The translations under genes and the position numbers were made by a program. The notes under the pieces are model-generated. The model did not search any database and had not been told where the DNA came from. It worked only from the letters and a program-made list of their open reading frames with translations. A stretch of 64,000 nt of DNA from Diabrotica undecimpunctata (Eukaryota; Arthropoda; Insecta; Coleoptera; Chrysomelidae), in NCBI RefSeq assembly GCF_040954645.1, contig NC_092806.1:148332429-148396428 (forward strand). Direction: 5' to 3'. Below, one piece after another: positions 20,588-32,624 of this stretch (its first letter is position 1; each line of letters begins with the position of its first letter).

Positions 20588-20704
20588 ATATATAACTGTT
20601 TTGGATGGGTTGGAGTCAATAAAAGGGCTATTGGTTAACTATTTTTTTATTCTCGAGCTTTCAATTGTGTTTACAATTATTATCAAGAGGTAAAAAAGAC
20701 AAAA
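20588..20704 (-). repeat. Inverted terminal repeat of the Penelope-like element (3' side)
   Basis: It starts TATATAACTGTTTTGGATGG and is the reverse complement of about 22392-22508, with roughly one mismatch (AAGAGG against AAGAGC). Confidence 0.9.
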
Positions 20705-21125
20705 TACTTACAAGGTTGAACTAAAAAGAAAAAACAATTTTTGTTAACTTACCAAATAAAAATTAGTTTAGTAAGTAAAAATTACTGCTTAAATCCTCAA
20801 AATATTTAATACAAAAATGCTTTAATCTAATAAATGTTTCTCCGAAAATTTTTATAATTTTGAAAACATTTTTTTAATACAAAAATAATTGAATTTATAA
20901 ATAAGTTCAAATAGCAACCAATTACAAATAGCCTCAATGTCATAAATGCCAACATAAAATTTTTATTTTTGACAATTATATTGCCAAAAGTAAAATTTCG
21001 TTTAAACATTCTTTTTTGTTTAGTAACAAAAACAAGAAAATTTATTCACCGTTGACAGATGTCTGAAAGTATGTGACAGATATATGGAGAATTAAATATG
21101 ACATTTTACAAGTTTTATATATAAA

Positions 21126-22391
21126 TCATAAAGAAACAATATAATTATAAATTTTGCTTAAATTTTGAATTTCTGATCTTTTGTTTAAACTATTATCATT
21201 TTTGCTAATACAAACCATTTCCAAAAAAGTCCTTTTAAATTTATTACTTTCACTACATAAAATTTTAATGTTATCAAAATCCATAATATGGTCTTTATCG
21301 ATTACATGTTCTGCCAAAGCACAAGATGGTTTTTTAATTCTGCAATCACTTTTGTGAGAAATAATGCGATTTGAAAGATTTCTTCCGGTCTCACCAACAT
21401 ATTCAGCCTCACACTGAGTACAACTAATGCTGTATACTAAATTCGTTTTTTCAAATTTGTCTATAGGATATTTAGTTTTAGAATATAAAGATGAAATAGT
21501 TTTGATGTTCTTTGTTGCTATTTTTATATTGTCAATAACCTTTAGTGTTTGTATTAATTTAGGTGTTAATGATGGTATAAAAGGTAGTGAATGATAATAG
21601 ATGTTCTGATTGTTAGATACAATGTTTTGAGATTGAGCAAAAAATGGTGTTAAATTATTTATATTACCAATATTAGAAAAAAGCATCCTATGTAGCATAT
21701 CTGGAGGATAAGTGTTTTCAATTAGAATATTTTTTAATAATTGAAGATCTTCTTGTAGATAATCGGGATGAGAAAGTTTTAAAACACGTTCTTTTAATCC
21801 TGTTATAAGGTTCATTTTCATCTTATTTGGATGGTGAGAGTAATAGCTTATAAATTTATTACTACATATGGGTTTTCTGAACCATCTGGTTCTCAACATA
21901 TTGTCTGTATTTCTTACAATTCTCATGTCAAGGAATGGTAGAGAATTATCTACCTCTTCCTCAACTGTAAATTGTATATGTTGATTATGACTGTTGAAAA
22001 TGTTGACTGTTTCATGAATTTTGTGTTTAGGAAGTCCCAAAACTAAATCATCTACATATCTCTTAATAAAAGGAATGAAAAAAGTGCAATTACTGATACA
22101 ATCACTGATAACATCATCCATGACATAGCTACTTAGAATGGGTGAAAGACTAGATCCCATAGGACTACCAAAAATTTGTTTATAAAATACACCATTAAAT
22201 ATAAAAATATTAGAATCAAAAACAAAGTTGATAAGTGTTTTGAAATGTAATAAGTCAATATTAGTGTGTTGTGAAATCTCATTCCAATGTTTTTTAACAC
22301 TACTTATGATTAAATCTAAAGGCAAATTAGTGAAAAGTAATTTTGTAAAAATTAAAGTAATAATAAAAATTAGTTTTGATGTAACATCTCT

Positions 22392-22400
<9 letters not shown>
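21126..22400 (-). pseudogene. Penelope-like RT with GIY-YIG endonuclease, N-terminally truncated
   Basis: The open frame 21126-22325 gives 399 residues. Upstream, DVTS is followed by a 13-residue intruding stretch and then LFTNLPLDLII, RT motif A. Motif B is GSPMGSSLSPILSSYVMD and motif C is RYVDDLVL (about 22048-22059). After a linker comes the GIY-YIG part, LVYSISCTQCEAEYVGET with downstream Arg and His residues (NRIISHKSD). The finger domain and N-terminus are missing, so it should not be active, although the retained part is undamaged. Confidence 0.88.
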
Positions 22401-22609
<209 letters not shown>

Positions 22610-22786
22610 CGACGATCAGTCGTGTAGGCATCTAGTTGCACGGTGAGCCCTTTTATTTGATTGAACAACGCGTTATGATATTACCTTACTTCTAACATAA
22701 TGTTATTTACTTTACAGATGAGAATATTAATAATTTTGATGTTAGATTTAAATCTTTTATTGACACAACTTAAACTGCTATGACAT

Positions 22787-23131
22787 TTAGATCCACCAAG
22801 AACTTTTTTTTAAGCAAGCACATCTCATGCCACGGCATTGTTTTTGTGATGGTTTACATGAGCATTTTTGAAAACATTGCCCTCCAAACGTTGATTCTAT
22901 AGTTACAGCTTCTCGTAAAGGTATTGGAATATCTAAAATTTCATCAATATAGCTTTTCGTTGACAAGTGCAATTCTTGTCGCACAAACCAATTTTTAATA
23001 GTTCCTGTTTTTGGGTTTATTTTATGAACTCCATTTCTAAAATCCACAATTTTTCCTTTGATATTTTTGGTGTCCAAAGGTCCGCGATCCACTTTAGGTA
23101 AACATATGAGGACATTACAACCAATGTTCAA
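22787..23131 (-). pseudogene. Ginger2/KRBA2-like integrase C-terminal fragment
   Basis: The 114-residue reading has NIGCNVLICLPKVDRGPLD, GVHKINPKTGTIKNWFVRQE, PLREAV and then a cysteine cluster, CFQKCSCKPSQKQC and RCACLKK. This order matches the C-terminal region of KRAB-A-domain-containing protein 2/SCAND3-like proteins, which derive from Ginger2 transposons. The integrase core is absent. There is no stop inside, but both ends are missing. The assignment is from memory of the family pattern. Confidence 0.5.
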
Positions 23132-23388
23132 AGTAGAGGTGTCAGTTTTTTTTTATAATTTTTTTTAACCAATTAACTGGTACTACTGGCGCCGTGGTGG
23201 TCAAGAAACAAATTACGTCAATATGGCAGCTTTTTAATTGCATAACAATTCGACAAAATAACTGGTCGTGTGATTGAATTAAAGGGCTAGCTACAAATCA
23301 CATTAGTGATCTGTGGGGCTAGCTGTTCGATTTTTTTCCATGTTCACTATAAATACGCCAAAACATTTCAGTCTAGTTTGAGCCAATA

Positions 23389-23520
23389 TGATAGAATTGA
23401 CAGGAAAAGAGCACCATATTGCTATCATTACGCTTCATAAGTGTGGAATAGAAAGGGCTAGTATTTTAGTGTTTAATTCACGGAAAAAAGGCAAGAAATG
23501 CATTAAAATGCAAGTTGCAT
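23389..23520 (+). pseudogene. Tc1/mariner-like HTH fragment
   Basis: From the ATG at 23389 the frame reads MIELTGKEHHIAIITLHKCG and IERASILVFN, which resembles the first HTH of mariner-like transposases. It decays after about 40 codons. The sequence before it (23140-23388) has no gene. Confidence 0.4.
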
Positions 23521-23806
23521 ATTATGCGCCCTTTACTCGTTAAGAATCGAACAAGAAAGGAAAACATGCATGAGCATGAAAACATTTTTTACAAGATCAG
23601 ACCTTAGTATACAGCTTAGAATCCGAATGATCAGATGTTACGTTTTTTCTGTCTTACTGTATGGCTGTGAAAGTTGGACAATGGACTCTGAAATAGAAAC
23701 AATATTAGATGCCTTTAAGATGTATATATACAGACTAATGTTGAGGATTCCATGGGTACAAAGAGTTACTAATGTTGAGGTACTTCGTCGCATGTGTAAA
23801 CAAAAA

Positions 23807-23810
<4 letters not shown>

Positions 23811-23900
<90 letters not shown>
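23811..23900. repeat. (TA)n tract, 3' tail of a non-LTR element
   Basis: A pure TA run between the target duplication and the element's short 3' UTR. Confidence 0.95.
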
Positions 23901-23902
<2 letters not shown>

Positions 23903-24541
23903 GGTTTTTTATAACGTCTTACGACGTTGTCCGACTCCCAAACGCCACTGTATTCTGTCTTGAGTTAGGTTTTCGTCCAGATTTCGAGCGCTAATCGCTT
24001 TCCTAACTCCCAGGTTCCAGCTCTGTGGTGGTCTTCCTCGTTTCCTCTTCTCTGGGGGTTGCCACATCATCGTTTTTTTAGGCAATCTTTCGTCCCCCAT
24101 TCGGCTCACATGCCCATACCATATGAGCTGTTTTCTCTCAATATCCTAAACTATAGTGCCTTCTATACCCATTTGTTGTTTTATCACTTCATTCCGTATT
24201 CTGTCGGCTCTTGATATTCTCATCGATCTGCTGATGGCATCCATTTCCGTGGCTTCGACCTTTTTCTTATATTTTTCGGTTATTCTCCATGTCTCAGCTC
24301 CATAAAGTAGGCTAGTTTTAACCATTGTCTCATAGATGTTCCATTTTCTTTTCTTTGATATTTCTTTACTCCATAGAATTCCGTTCAAACATGCTATAGC
24401 TCTTCGTGCTTGTACAATTCGATGTTCTATTTCTCGTTCGTCTTTTCCACTACGGTCGAAGATGACGCCCAGGTATTTATATTCGTTGCATGGATTTATT
24501 TTTTGATTGTCATCGATATCGAGTTGTTCTGCTTCAGCTCC
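23811..24541 (-). mobile_element. 5'-truncated non-LTR retrotransposon ending in a (TA)n tail
   Basis: The minus strand gives the C-terminal part of an RT ORF: YKYLGVIFDRSGKDEREIEHRI, SLLYGAETWRIT, SRADRIRNEVI, then after a short damaged stretch YGHVSRMGDERLPKK-like residues, KRKRGRPPQSWNLGVRKAIS and [12 protein letters not shown] before TAA at 23909-23911. The 3' UTR is only about nine bases and passes straight into about 90 bases of (TA)n (23811-23900). The 13-bp duplication AAACAAAAAGAAT (23798-23810 and 24542-24554) proves that the tract was inserted as part of the element. Confidence 0.85.
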
Positions 24542-24949
24542 AAACAAAAAGAATTACTAAGAATAATCAAAGAGAGGAAAATGTAATACTTGGGTCATGT
24601 GTTGAGAGGCGAAAGATATGAATTACTTCAAGTTATACTGGAAGGAAAAGTACAGGCAAAAGATCAGTAGGAAGACGCCAGAACTCGTTGCTGAAAGACC
24701 TGAGGAGATGGTTCGACCGCTCATCCGCAGAGATCTTTCGCGCAGCAGTTTCCAAAACTACAATTGCCATTTGGATCGCCAACCTTCGAAAGGAGACGGC
24801 GCAATGAGAAGAAGACTCATCAATACGTTAATCACTATAATCGAAACATGCCGTAAATTATATTAACCTATAAAGGGAGCAGAAATATTAATATAATTTA
24901 CAAAAAAATAATGGTATGTATTAAAAATATTTTAATGTTTCTTGGGTTA

Positions 24950-25190
24950 TATCTATAAGAGCAGACCAAAATCGGTGGATAAATAGAATAACAGAGTGGA
25001 GCCCGATAGGAAGAAGAAAGAGAGGCAGACCCCGAAGATCTTTCAGAGATGAAGTGGACGAAGCAATGAGTAGAAGAAACCTACAGGAAGGGGACTGGCT
25101 AAACAGGAAAAATTGGAGAAAACGGTTGAGTGAAGGAATACAGTGAAAACTGTGGAAATCCTTGTATATATATATATATATATATAATAT

Positions 25191-25282
<92 letters not shown>
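24950..25282 (+). pseudogene. 3' end of a second (TA)n-tailed non-LTR retrotransposon
   Basis: The plus strand reads RADQNRWINRITEWSPIGRR, then KRGRPRRSFRDEVDEAMSRR and NWRKRLSEGIQ before TGA (25144-25146). After about 18 bases a (TA)n tract of about 115 bases follows (25165-25282). Both the tail peptide and the TA ending resemble the minus-strand element at 23811-24541. Confidence 0.7.
25165..25282. repeat. (TA)n tract following a retroelement 3' end
   Basis: TA repeats with two small breaks near 25187 and 25206. Confidence 0.95.
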
Positions 25283-25284
<2 letters not shown>

Positions 25285-25389
25285 GTTCTATCTTTGAAAT
25301 TTTACAGAGTTTAAATAAATAGTTATTATTTCTATAGTCATCAACATCATCAACCCATAGTCGTTTACAGTTGAATATAGGCCTCCTCT

Positions 25390-26960
25390 AAAAAACTTCC
25401 ATTAAGATATATCTTGCTCGGTTACAATCCAGTTGGTACATATCCTCTTTATGTCGTTAGTCCATCTTGTGGTTGGTATTCCCGGGTCTTATTTCACCGC
25501 TCTCGGTCTCAACTCCAAGATTTTTTTGGTCCATCTATTATCTTCGACACTAGCGATGTGTCCTGGCCACTTCCATTTAATTTTAGCTATGTGTCCTTGG
25601 TGTCTTTGCGCTATATGTAAGAACATACAACGTTGATCAAAGGTTCTTCTTTTTAAGCTAATAGGTATTTCATCTTTAAAAACCTCACGCAGTCTTCCAT
25701 ATGCTGTCCATCCCACAGTTATTTTCCTTAGCAGCTAAGCAGTTTGATTATCTCTGCTAATTTTTATTATATGCCCAAGGTATAGGCAACTGTTAACAAC
25801 TTCAATTTCGACGTATTCTACCTGTAAAGGACAGCTGTGGGTTAATTTCGTCGTTATTTTTGTCTTTTGGTAATTAATATTCAGACCTACTTTAAGTGCT
25901 GCATCGCTAAGTTTATTTAACATGTCATTGGAAATTTTTAGGTCATCTGAAACCAGAATAATGTCATCTGCAAATCGTAGATGACTAAGCATCTCGCCAT
26001 CGATATTTTTTATTCCTTTATTTTCCCATTTCAGTAATTATAAAGCATGTTGAAGTACAGTGATAAATAACTTAGGTGACACAGTATCTCCCTGTCGAAT
26101 ACCTCTTCTGATATGTATCTTATGGGAGGGACTGTACACTTATAATAGTTGTAGCATTTTTGTATATATTTTCTAAAATGCTGGCATGCTTATGATCAAT
26201 TCGACACTTTTCTTATGCCTTTAAAAATACTGATAGTTCGATAGTATCGAACGCTTTATGGAATTCAATTAACGTTAGAACTAGAGGTCTATTGTCTTCA
26301 ATTGATTTCTTAATCAAGACTTTAATGCACTGTAGGTAGTCATCATTTTAGATGACTACATACTTCAAATTTGTTTCCAATCGATTGGTTATTATTATAG
26401 TGTACAGTTTGTAGTTTGAGAGTGGCGCAAGAGAGATGGAGTTGAAAACACGAGAAAGAGGCCTATGTTCAACAGAAGACTTTTAAGTCTGGATAATGAT
26501 AATGATGATGAGAGCTTGTATAAATGGTTAAGTAGAGAAATTGGCCTGTAATTTTAAAGGTTCATGTTGTCACCCTTTTTATGCAAAAGAATAATTGTAA
26601 TGGAGTTATTACAAGTTATAGGGCCATATAGGGCATATTTTTTAACCATACAAGCAGAGATTTAAGAGGTCTCATATTTTTTTCAGTAAAGAGATTCCAC
26701 CAAGCTTTATAGCTTCTGTAACTATTCCATCATCTTCCGAAGCCTTCTTGTTTTTATTTTTTTGGGTGCATATTCTATCTTATTTTGAGTAATTTTTGGA
26801 ATATCCTCAGATCCCTGGTTTTGTACCTTTTGTCTTTCGTTTTGTTTGATGTTATTGTTCATTTGGTTTGTTTATAATATAGAATAGAAATCTTCGACTA
26901 TTCCTAGTATTTTCTGTATCTCCGTTGTTATATCACCCTTTTTATTCCTAAGCTATTTCC
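25390..26960 (-). pseudogene. Degenerate RTE-like non-LTR retrotransposon
   Basis: Minus-strand pieces in order are EFHKAFDTIEL (RT motif A, about 26260), GIRQGDTVSPKLFITVL (about 26100), LRFADDIILVS (variant of YADD, about 25960), LNINYQKTKI, NSCLYLGHII, then RRTFDQRCMFLHIAQRHQGH and KWPGHIASVEDNRWTKKILE (25489-25716). Stops and shifts separate them. Another retroelement 3' end is inserted at about 26405-26520. The stretch before 26300 is too decayed to read in detail. Confidence 0.65.
26405..26520 (+). pseudogene. Short 3' end of an RTE-like element with a GAT-rich tail
   Basis: ELKTRERGLCSTEDF is the typical last peptide of some RTE-like elements. It is followed by a GATAATGATAATGATGATGA tail. 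It lies within the minus-strand relic 25390-26960. Confidence 0.45.
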
Positions 26961-28134
26961 ATAGTACATGGAAATAGCTTAGGAATAGCTATTTCCATAT
27001 ATAGACTTATACTTCTCTTAGTGTTAAATATTTTATCGCTAAAACCTTTCTAGAAAGTGTAAAAAATGTATGCACAAGTTTATGGTGTCTCAATGTTTAA
27101 CAAAAATATTTCCTGTACTATAACAAGAAGGTATCGTTTTAACTGATGGACGTCTTTAGACTAAAGCCTCTTGTTCTCCGTCTTACAAGCAAGTTATTTG
27201 AACAAAAGAATGCAACACAAACAAATACAAAACGCCGACAAGATGTAATGAGTTCCTGGTTATTCTGCCATGCCAAACAAATGACACGGAAAATTCTGAG
27301 GAAGTGTTGAGAGAACAATAAATCATAAGTTGAAATTAACGCCATCTATCATCTGACTAGGAATCGTGTTGCAATTTTCTCCTTGACTCGCTAAAATCTG
27401 CTAAAGTTTGTGTGTAGTTGCGAGAGCAGTGGTGACACATGTGGGATGTTGCCTTCCTGGTTTATGATGAATGTGTCTCTATTAAAAGTTGTGAAGTTGT
27501 AAACAACCAACATTCGTGTTACATTATAAAATTTATTTAGTTTACTCATGTTCAGTTTTAAATTTAAGGAAAAAAAAATTGATAAGGTAATTAGTCTTTT
27601 AAGTACTTATTTTGTAAGCCAGCTATTTAAGAACAACAAATAGTAGCGAAGTTTATAGCGAAAATTATTTAATTATCCGATGAAAATTAAAAGCGAAAAT
27701 ATTTCCAAGTGAAAATGATCCAGAAGTATGAGGTATGTATAACTTTAAATTATATTGACGAATAACATGCAACAAATGTATTTAATTTAACCGAACCAAG
27801 CAATTATTTAGTCAAATCAACCACTTATGAACATTGTAACCATTCCGATGCTAATGAAAAGTTCAACAACGCAGATGTACCGTTACTAATGAATATATAC
27901 ACGTATATGCACCTATAGTCGTTGCTATAACTAAACAATTTTAACTAAACAAATTAATAATCAGTAAATTTTCTTAATTGAAAAGAAACCTATAAACAAC
28001 AAACAAGATTCAATCCACTATCCAAGTGCGCACGTATTTGGATAGTGGATGGATACAACATCCAAAAGCTGTCAAGATTAAGCGCACTAAAACACCTACT
28101 GTTAAAAACTATTTAAATGCATCTTCTTCTCTTC
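26961..28134. other. No gene recognised
   Basis: Nothing convincing was found. A minus ORF at 27139-27345 has no recognisable motif. A short imperfect inverted repeat (CTAAGCTATTTCCATAGTAC with its mirror) occurs near 26950-26990. Confidence 0.35.
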
Positions 28135-29110
28135 TACTTCTTGGAGATCTTTCGATCTGTTTAATTCTGAAGGTGCCTCTGGTTAATTTCCTGGGAGGTA
28201 GATTGCCAACTATCCCTCCATCTTTTAGGTGGTCTTCCTGAAGGTCTTGAACCAGGCGGGTTATTTTCTAGGGCAATTTTTGGGAGTCTATCCTCATCCA
28301 TTCGTCTTACATGACTGTACCACATCCTTTTACGCTGCCTTTCCCATCTTACAATATCTTGAATTTTGCACTGCTCTCTAACGTTTGTATTTCTCACCCT
28401 GTCTCTTCTTGTTTTGCCCATTATTGTTCTTAGGGTTTTCATCTCGGCAACCCTTATTATCTGTTTCATTTTGTTGGTATCTTCGCGCACTTCTATGCCA
28501 TATGTCATGATCCGTATGATATACGGATTTGACCAGACTATCTCCCGCAGACATCCCGACAATGCGGATGCTTTGTTGATCTGACCCCTTAGGTCCTTTA
28601 CTGGGTCGTGTCTGCTTGATATATCTATGCCCAGATATCTGAAGTGCATCACCTGTTCTATGGGGTTGTTCTAAACTACTAACTCACATCTCAGCGGACC
28701 TTTTGCTCTTGTCATACATTTAGTTTTGTTGGTAGAAATTGTCATATTTAGTTGGCGGCTTATTTGAAAGAACTGAAAGAACTGTCTCTGAAGATCATCT
28801 TCTGATTCGGCAATAATTGCTGCATCATCTGCGTAATATACCATACCAATTCTTTTGTTGCCCATTCTGTATCCGAGATTGAGAGATGTTACTTTGTTTA
28901 TAATTTTGCCCATGAGTAGGTTATACAAGAAGGGGCTTAAACTGTCGCCTTGTCTAATTCCTTCCAAAGTTAGAATATTTTCAGTGAATTGGTCTCCTGC
29001 TCTAACTTTGGTTACATTGTTGTTATTTAAATGCGTCAAATGTGGTAAATCCCATGCGTCAAAACTTTGAACAAAACCCAATAACACGCCAGATCTGTAC
29101 AAAGTGTGCT
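28135..29110 (-). pseudogene. Non-LTR retrotransposon RT fragment
   Basis: 28671-29102 reads LEGIRQGDSLSPFLYNLLMG (RT motif B) and GMVYYADDAAIIAESEDDLQ (motif C). A stop follows, then 28161-28652 with FRYLGIDISS, IRIMTYGIEV, MKTLRTIMGKTRRDRVRN and HVRRMDEDRLPK, ending SGRPPKRWRDSWQ. The 5' half, including motif A and any endonuclease, is missing. A purine-rich GAAGAAGA stretch near 28130 may mark the 3' end. Clade not assigned. Confidence 0.75.
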
Positions 29111-29239
29111 AAGGTTTTAACCCGAAAACACTGAAACAGAAATGATTTTTAAATTATAATACAAACAATTCATTTTTAAAAAAAAATTTGTTAGAATTCT
29201 TTATAAAAGTTATATAAGTTTATATAAGTTAAAAAACCC

Positions 29240-29310
29240 AAACGGGCTATGTCATGAAGACAAATCGTTTTCGGAATCCATATTCCATCATCAGTGTCTA
29301 GGTGTACATG
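29240..29310 (-). ncRNA. Hammerhead-like sequence, probably from a Penelope-like element
   Basis: On the minus strand CTGATGA (29288-29294) is followed by GGAAT, loop ATGG, ATTCC, then GAAA (29269-29272) and ACGATTTGTC. This is the order core-stem II-GAAA-short stem III-cleavage GUC of type I hammerhead ribozymes. One A is extra after GAAA and stem I is poorly paired, so it is likely a decayed copy. Confidence 0.4.
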
Positions 29311-29400
29311 TTTTGAGTCACTAAATATCTTGGTAAAAACCCGTTAAAAGTTATAGGTCATAATTTAGTTTACATTATTTAGTCTTATATATTAATTAGG

Positions 29401-30540
29401 TTGTTAAAGTTACCAGTGGATATGATAACATGGCAACGTACGACTCCACATGAAGTTGGTGGTCCTGAGACGAAGTGTCTACGAGGACTTGATGATAGCA
29501 ACATCAAGATTGACACCTGCAGCAAATGCGAAGAACTAGGTTTAAAAATAAAGTCTCAATATTTAAAGGATAATACTAAGAGCATTGACTATATACAAAA
29601 CCTATTTCTACCAGTAACACCCATCCAAGATACATTTTAACTTACAGTCAGTATGTTAACATACACGATTTTAAAACAGGTAAAAGCTACTTCTACGTGT
29701 ATCACAAAGGATTAGACAAAAAGAGCCCTAACGAGGTGTGTTTATTGGTAATGGATTATATTAAAACATATCTATCTAAGAAAGTGAAACACTTTCACAT
29801 TTTCTCTGATGTAGCTGCAGGTCAAAACAAAAATCACACAGTTTTAAGATTCGCTAGAGCCTTAACAGACCTCAGAAAATTTGAAACGGTGAACTAGTAC
29901 TACCCTATTCGTGTTCACTTGTTTATGCCTTGCGAACAGAACTTTGCTGTACCAAAGAGAGTAATAAAAAAGGCTGATAGGATAGGTTAGGTAAGGTTAG
30001 GTTAGAATATCGAGAAGCCTTCTCAATGGTGATCACTAACGTCGGATAATTCTGATGTGGCACGCGAAGAAGAAGAGGAAAAAAAAGAGTATGTAGAACT
30101 CATTATAACTGCTAGTACTAAAAGAAGTTTTACTGTCCATCTGATCGGGAATGATAATAGTATTATCAAATATTCTAAGTTCTGGTGGACTAGACATATT
30201 CCCAAAGGACAAAAAGTTTGTATCAACAAATTCATGCACTTTTCTTATAACTCCCAGGCAAAAGATCTAATTGTTGCCCATGAATTTATTGATGGAATTG
30301 TTCACCATACATTTGATGATTCTACACACACCAACGTAGAGTCACTACCTGTTAACTTGGCCTATTCTCAAATCAGACTTCTGATTAAGAAAAAAAAATT
30401 AGCATATCTGTTGGCAACCTACTTGGATGAGAACATTCCTGGATGCAAGATATTTTATGATTCCTTATTTGCATAGCCAATTGCAGAAGGTGAAGATAAA
30501 TCCGAAGAACTTTGATTTATTCCATTTTACCTTGGTATTT
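29401..30540 (+). pseudogene. Second GHTHME/DUF7869-type protein relic
   Basis: Three plus-strand blocks follow family order: 29401-29640 with DTCSKCEELGLKIKSQYLK, about 29655-29930 with NIHDFKTGKSYFYVYHKGLD, SPNEVCLLVMDYIKTYL, FHIFSDVAAGQNKNHTVLRF and PIRVHLFMPCEQNF, then 30057-30476 with KYSKFWWTRH and a C-terminal region. Stops at 29638 and 29896 and frameshifts break it. The core FSDxxxGQNKN corresponds to WNDNCPSQNQN in the copy at 999-3378, but the two are strongly diverged and belong to different lineages. Confidence 0.6.
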
Positions 30541-32620
30541 TGTGTTATATAGTTTATATCACAATAAATAATCCTAAAATAATAGTGTTGTCTAAAAATC
30601 GGATATGCCTAATAAATAAATATTTATTTTCTATCCTTTGATAGTTACCTTCATTACATTTTGTATCAATATTTATCAGTGATGGATTGCTCTATACAGT
30701 GGTAATTAAAATTGTGGTAAATACTGGCTAGTTTTCAATAGAGGAAGTTTTTCTTATTTACCGCTAACTTGATTTTTGTGACATGTCCGCTTTCTCTTCC
30801 CACTGATTTAAATGACAAATAGATTCGTCTATATAGACTTGAACTAAAAATGAAGGAAAATAATTTTTGGCAAACAAAGTTTTTCATGCTATTATGCCAA
30901 ACATAAAAAAATTCTCAATCAGAGATATTACAAAGTATTTTGTAATCGAGAAATCAATATCTACTGACGCTAAAGCTTGGTTTATGTAAATAAAAACTTA
31001 CATAACATTATGTGTAAAAGTCATCTGATTTAACATTTTTTCTCTTTCTTTGCCTTTTTATTTCCTTTATATTCATCATCTTTGCTAATTTGTTATCCTG
31101 GGCATTCTTGTTATTTTTAGAATTTGTAGAACAAAAGTTGTGTATATTACATTAGTAACATAACATTACCTGAATAACATAATATTCAATGTACCGTATT
31201 TCTCTCGTACGTTCTTTTGCTGTAGTATTTATTTTTCTTTTTCTCGTTCCTCTATTTGTATCACCCACTATATGCTTACCTTTACCCTTAATTGCCCTAA
31301 CAAAAACAACTCATTTAGCACTAATAATATCAGATACTGTTGATTCCTATAATACCTGAGAGCTAAATAAAGTCGTTACATGGTCAAAAAACATTGCAAG
31401 ACAAACAAATCGCATTTTGTCCAAAATAGCGCTATTTATTTGTCCCTTGGTAATGGACAAATTGCATTTTGTTGGTCTAGGTGACTTTGGAAGCCAAAAA
31501 GATACGTGAAACATTACACTTAGAATGTCTAGGAGTATGTACAAAGTGGAATTTGAAAGTCTGCTCCTGAATTACAGCTTTTACCATATTTACTTTACAT
31601 ATTTTAAAACGACTTAAAGTATCATCGATTTAGAATAAATATATTTATTTAGATTTAATATCAATCATTTAAAGTATCTGACTCATCCCTGAGCACAATT
31701 TTTTAAAAAGTATGTTTAAAAACTCCCACAAATGCTGCTTTCATCATGTGGAGTTTTAAATTAAACTTTTAAATTTAATATTACTATAAATGCTTTCGTA
31801 TTTTTTTGTCACGTTATTTTACTAGAAGTTTAAGCAAAGCTTGTATATGGTAGATCCTAAAAATATCTTTAAGTTAATCTTCCTAACAACTATTACCTTT
31901 CTATTTAATAAAGTTCCTTTTGTATATGACTTCCTTAACATTACTGCTTTACCTACACTTGAATCATAAAATAGCAATTTCTTAAAACCTCTAACAAACT
32001 TACATTCAATTCCATGCGGCGTAAACGCCAAAAGATCTTTAGGTAAAAATGTACGTATGTGCATTTATGAATTACGTTTCTTGCGGTTTACACTGCGGCA
32101 TGCCCGAAGGAAATGAAATAAGTTCCAGTTTAAAAATTGAGTGTATAAATTAGTTGGCTGATAAAAAAAACTGTTACATTGAAATGGAACGGGACAAAGA
32201 AAACATTTTTGAAGCGAAGCTTCCATACTGGCGTTGTATTACTTTTTTCTCTTCAGTATAATGCTGAGGTGAGCGTCACGGAACTATCACACGGAACTTC
32301 ACATGGAACTTTACATCGAATAGTACTTTCGATCAATTCGTCTCTCGTCATCCTACTGCATGAACATTAACTAACAAAATATAGACATTAAATAAGAATT
32401 AAAAAATTAAAAGAATATCCGTCACTAAAAGATTCGATTCGTAACGATTGTTAAAATTTAATAAAAGTGATAAATGTAATCCAACATTGAATCATCTGTT
32501 TAATTTTATATAATAATTTCCTTTTTAACCCTAGAATATTAACCTTTATAACCTAATTTTTATATTTATTTACACTAACCATCGTAAAATGTACTACGCT
32601 GAGAAAAAAAAATGTGGTCA
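30541..32620. other. AT-rich region without recognised genes
   Basis: Only short open frames are present (for example 31347-31544 and 31822-32064 on the minus strand), and none carries a motif I recognise. Confidence 0.4.
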
Positions 32621-32624
32621 CTGA

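Larger units (their letters stand above)
23560..24810 (+). pseudogene. RTE-like C-terminal fragment split by another retroelement
   Basis: Part 1 (23570-23810) reads [20 protein letters not shown], then [17 protein letters not shown]. Part 2 (24542-24807) resumes with KELLRIIKERKM, YLGHVLRGERYELLQVILEG, KDLRRWFDRSSAEIFRAA and ends AIWIANLRKETAQ before TGA. The two halves join at AAACAAAAAGAAT, present on both sides of the intruding element as a 13-bp duplication. The fragment resembles the end of the copy at 16436-18590. Confidence 0.8.

Noticed and set aside
20389..20619. Frames made of Tyr-Ile repeats (also at 23570-23963 and 37570-37791)
   Set aside because: They are translations of (TA)n and carry no information about a protein.
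27714..27740. ATG ATCCAGAAGTATGAG followed by GTATGT as a tiny first exon
   Set aside because: Too short to support and no second exon was found.
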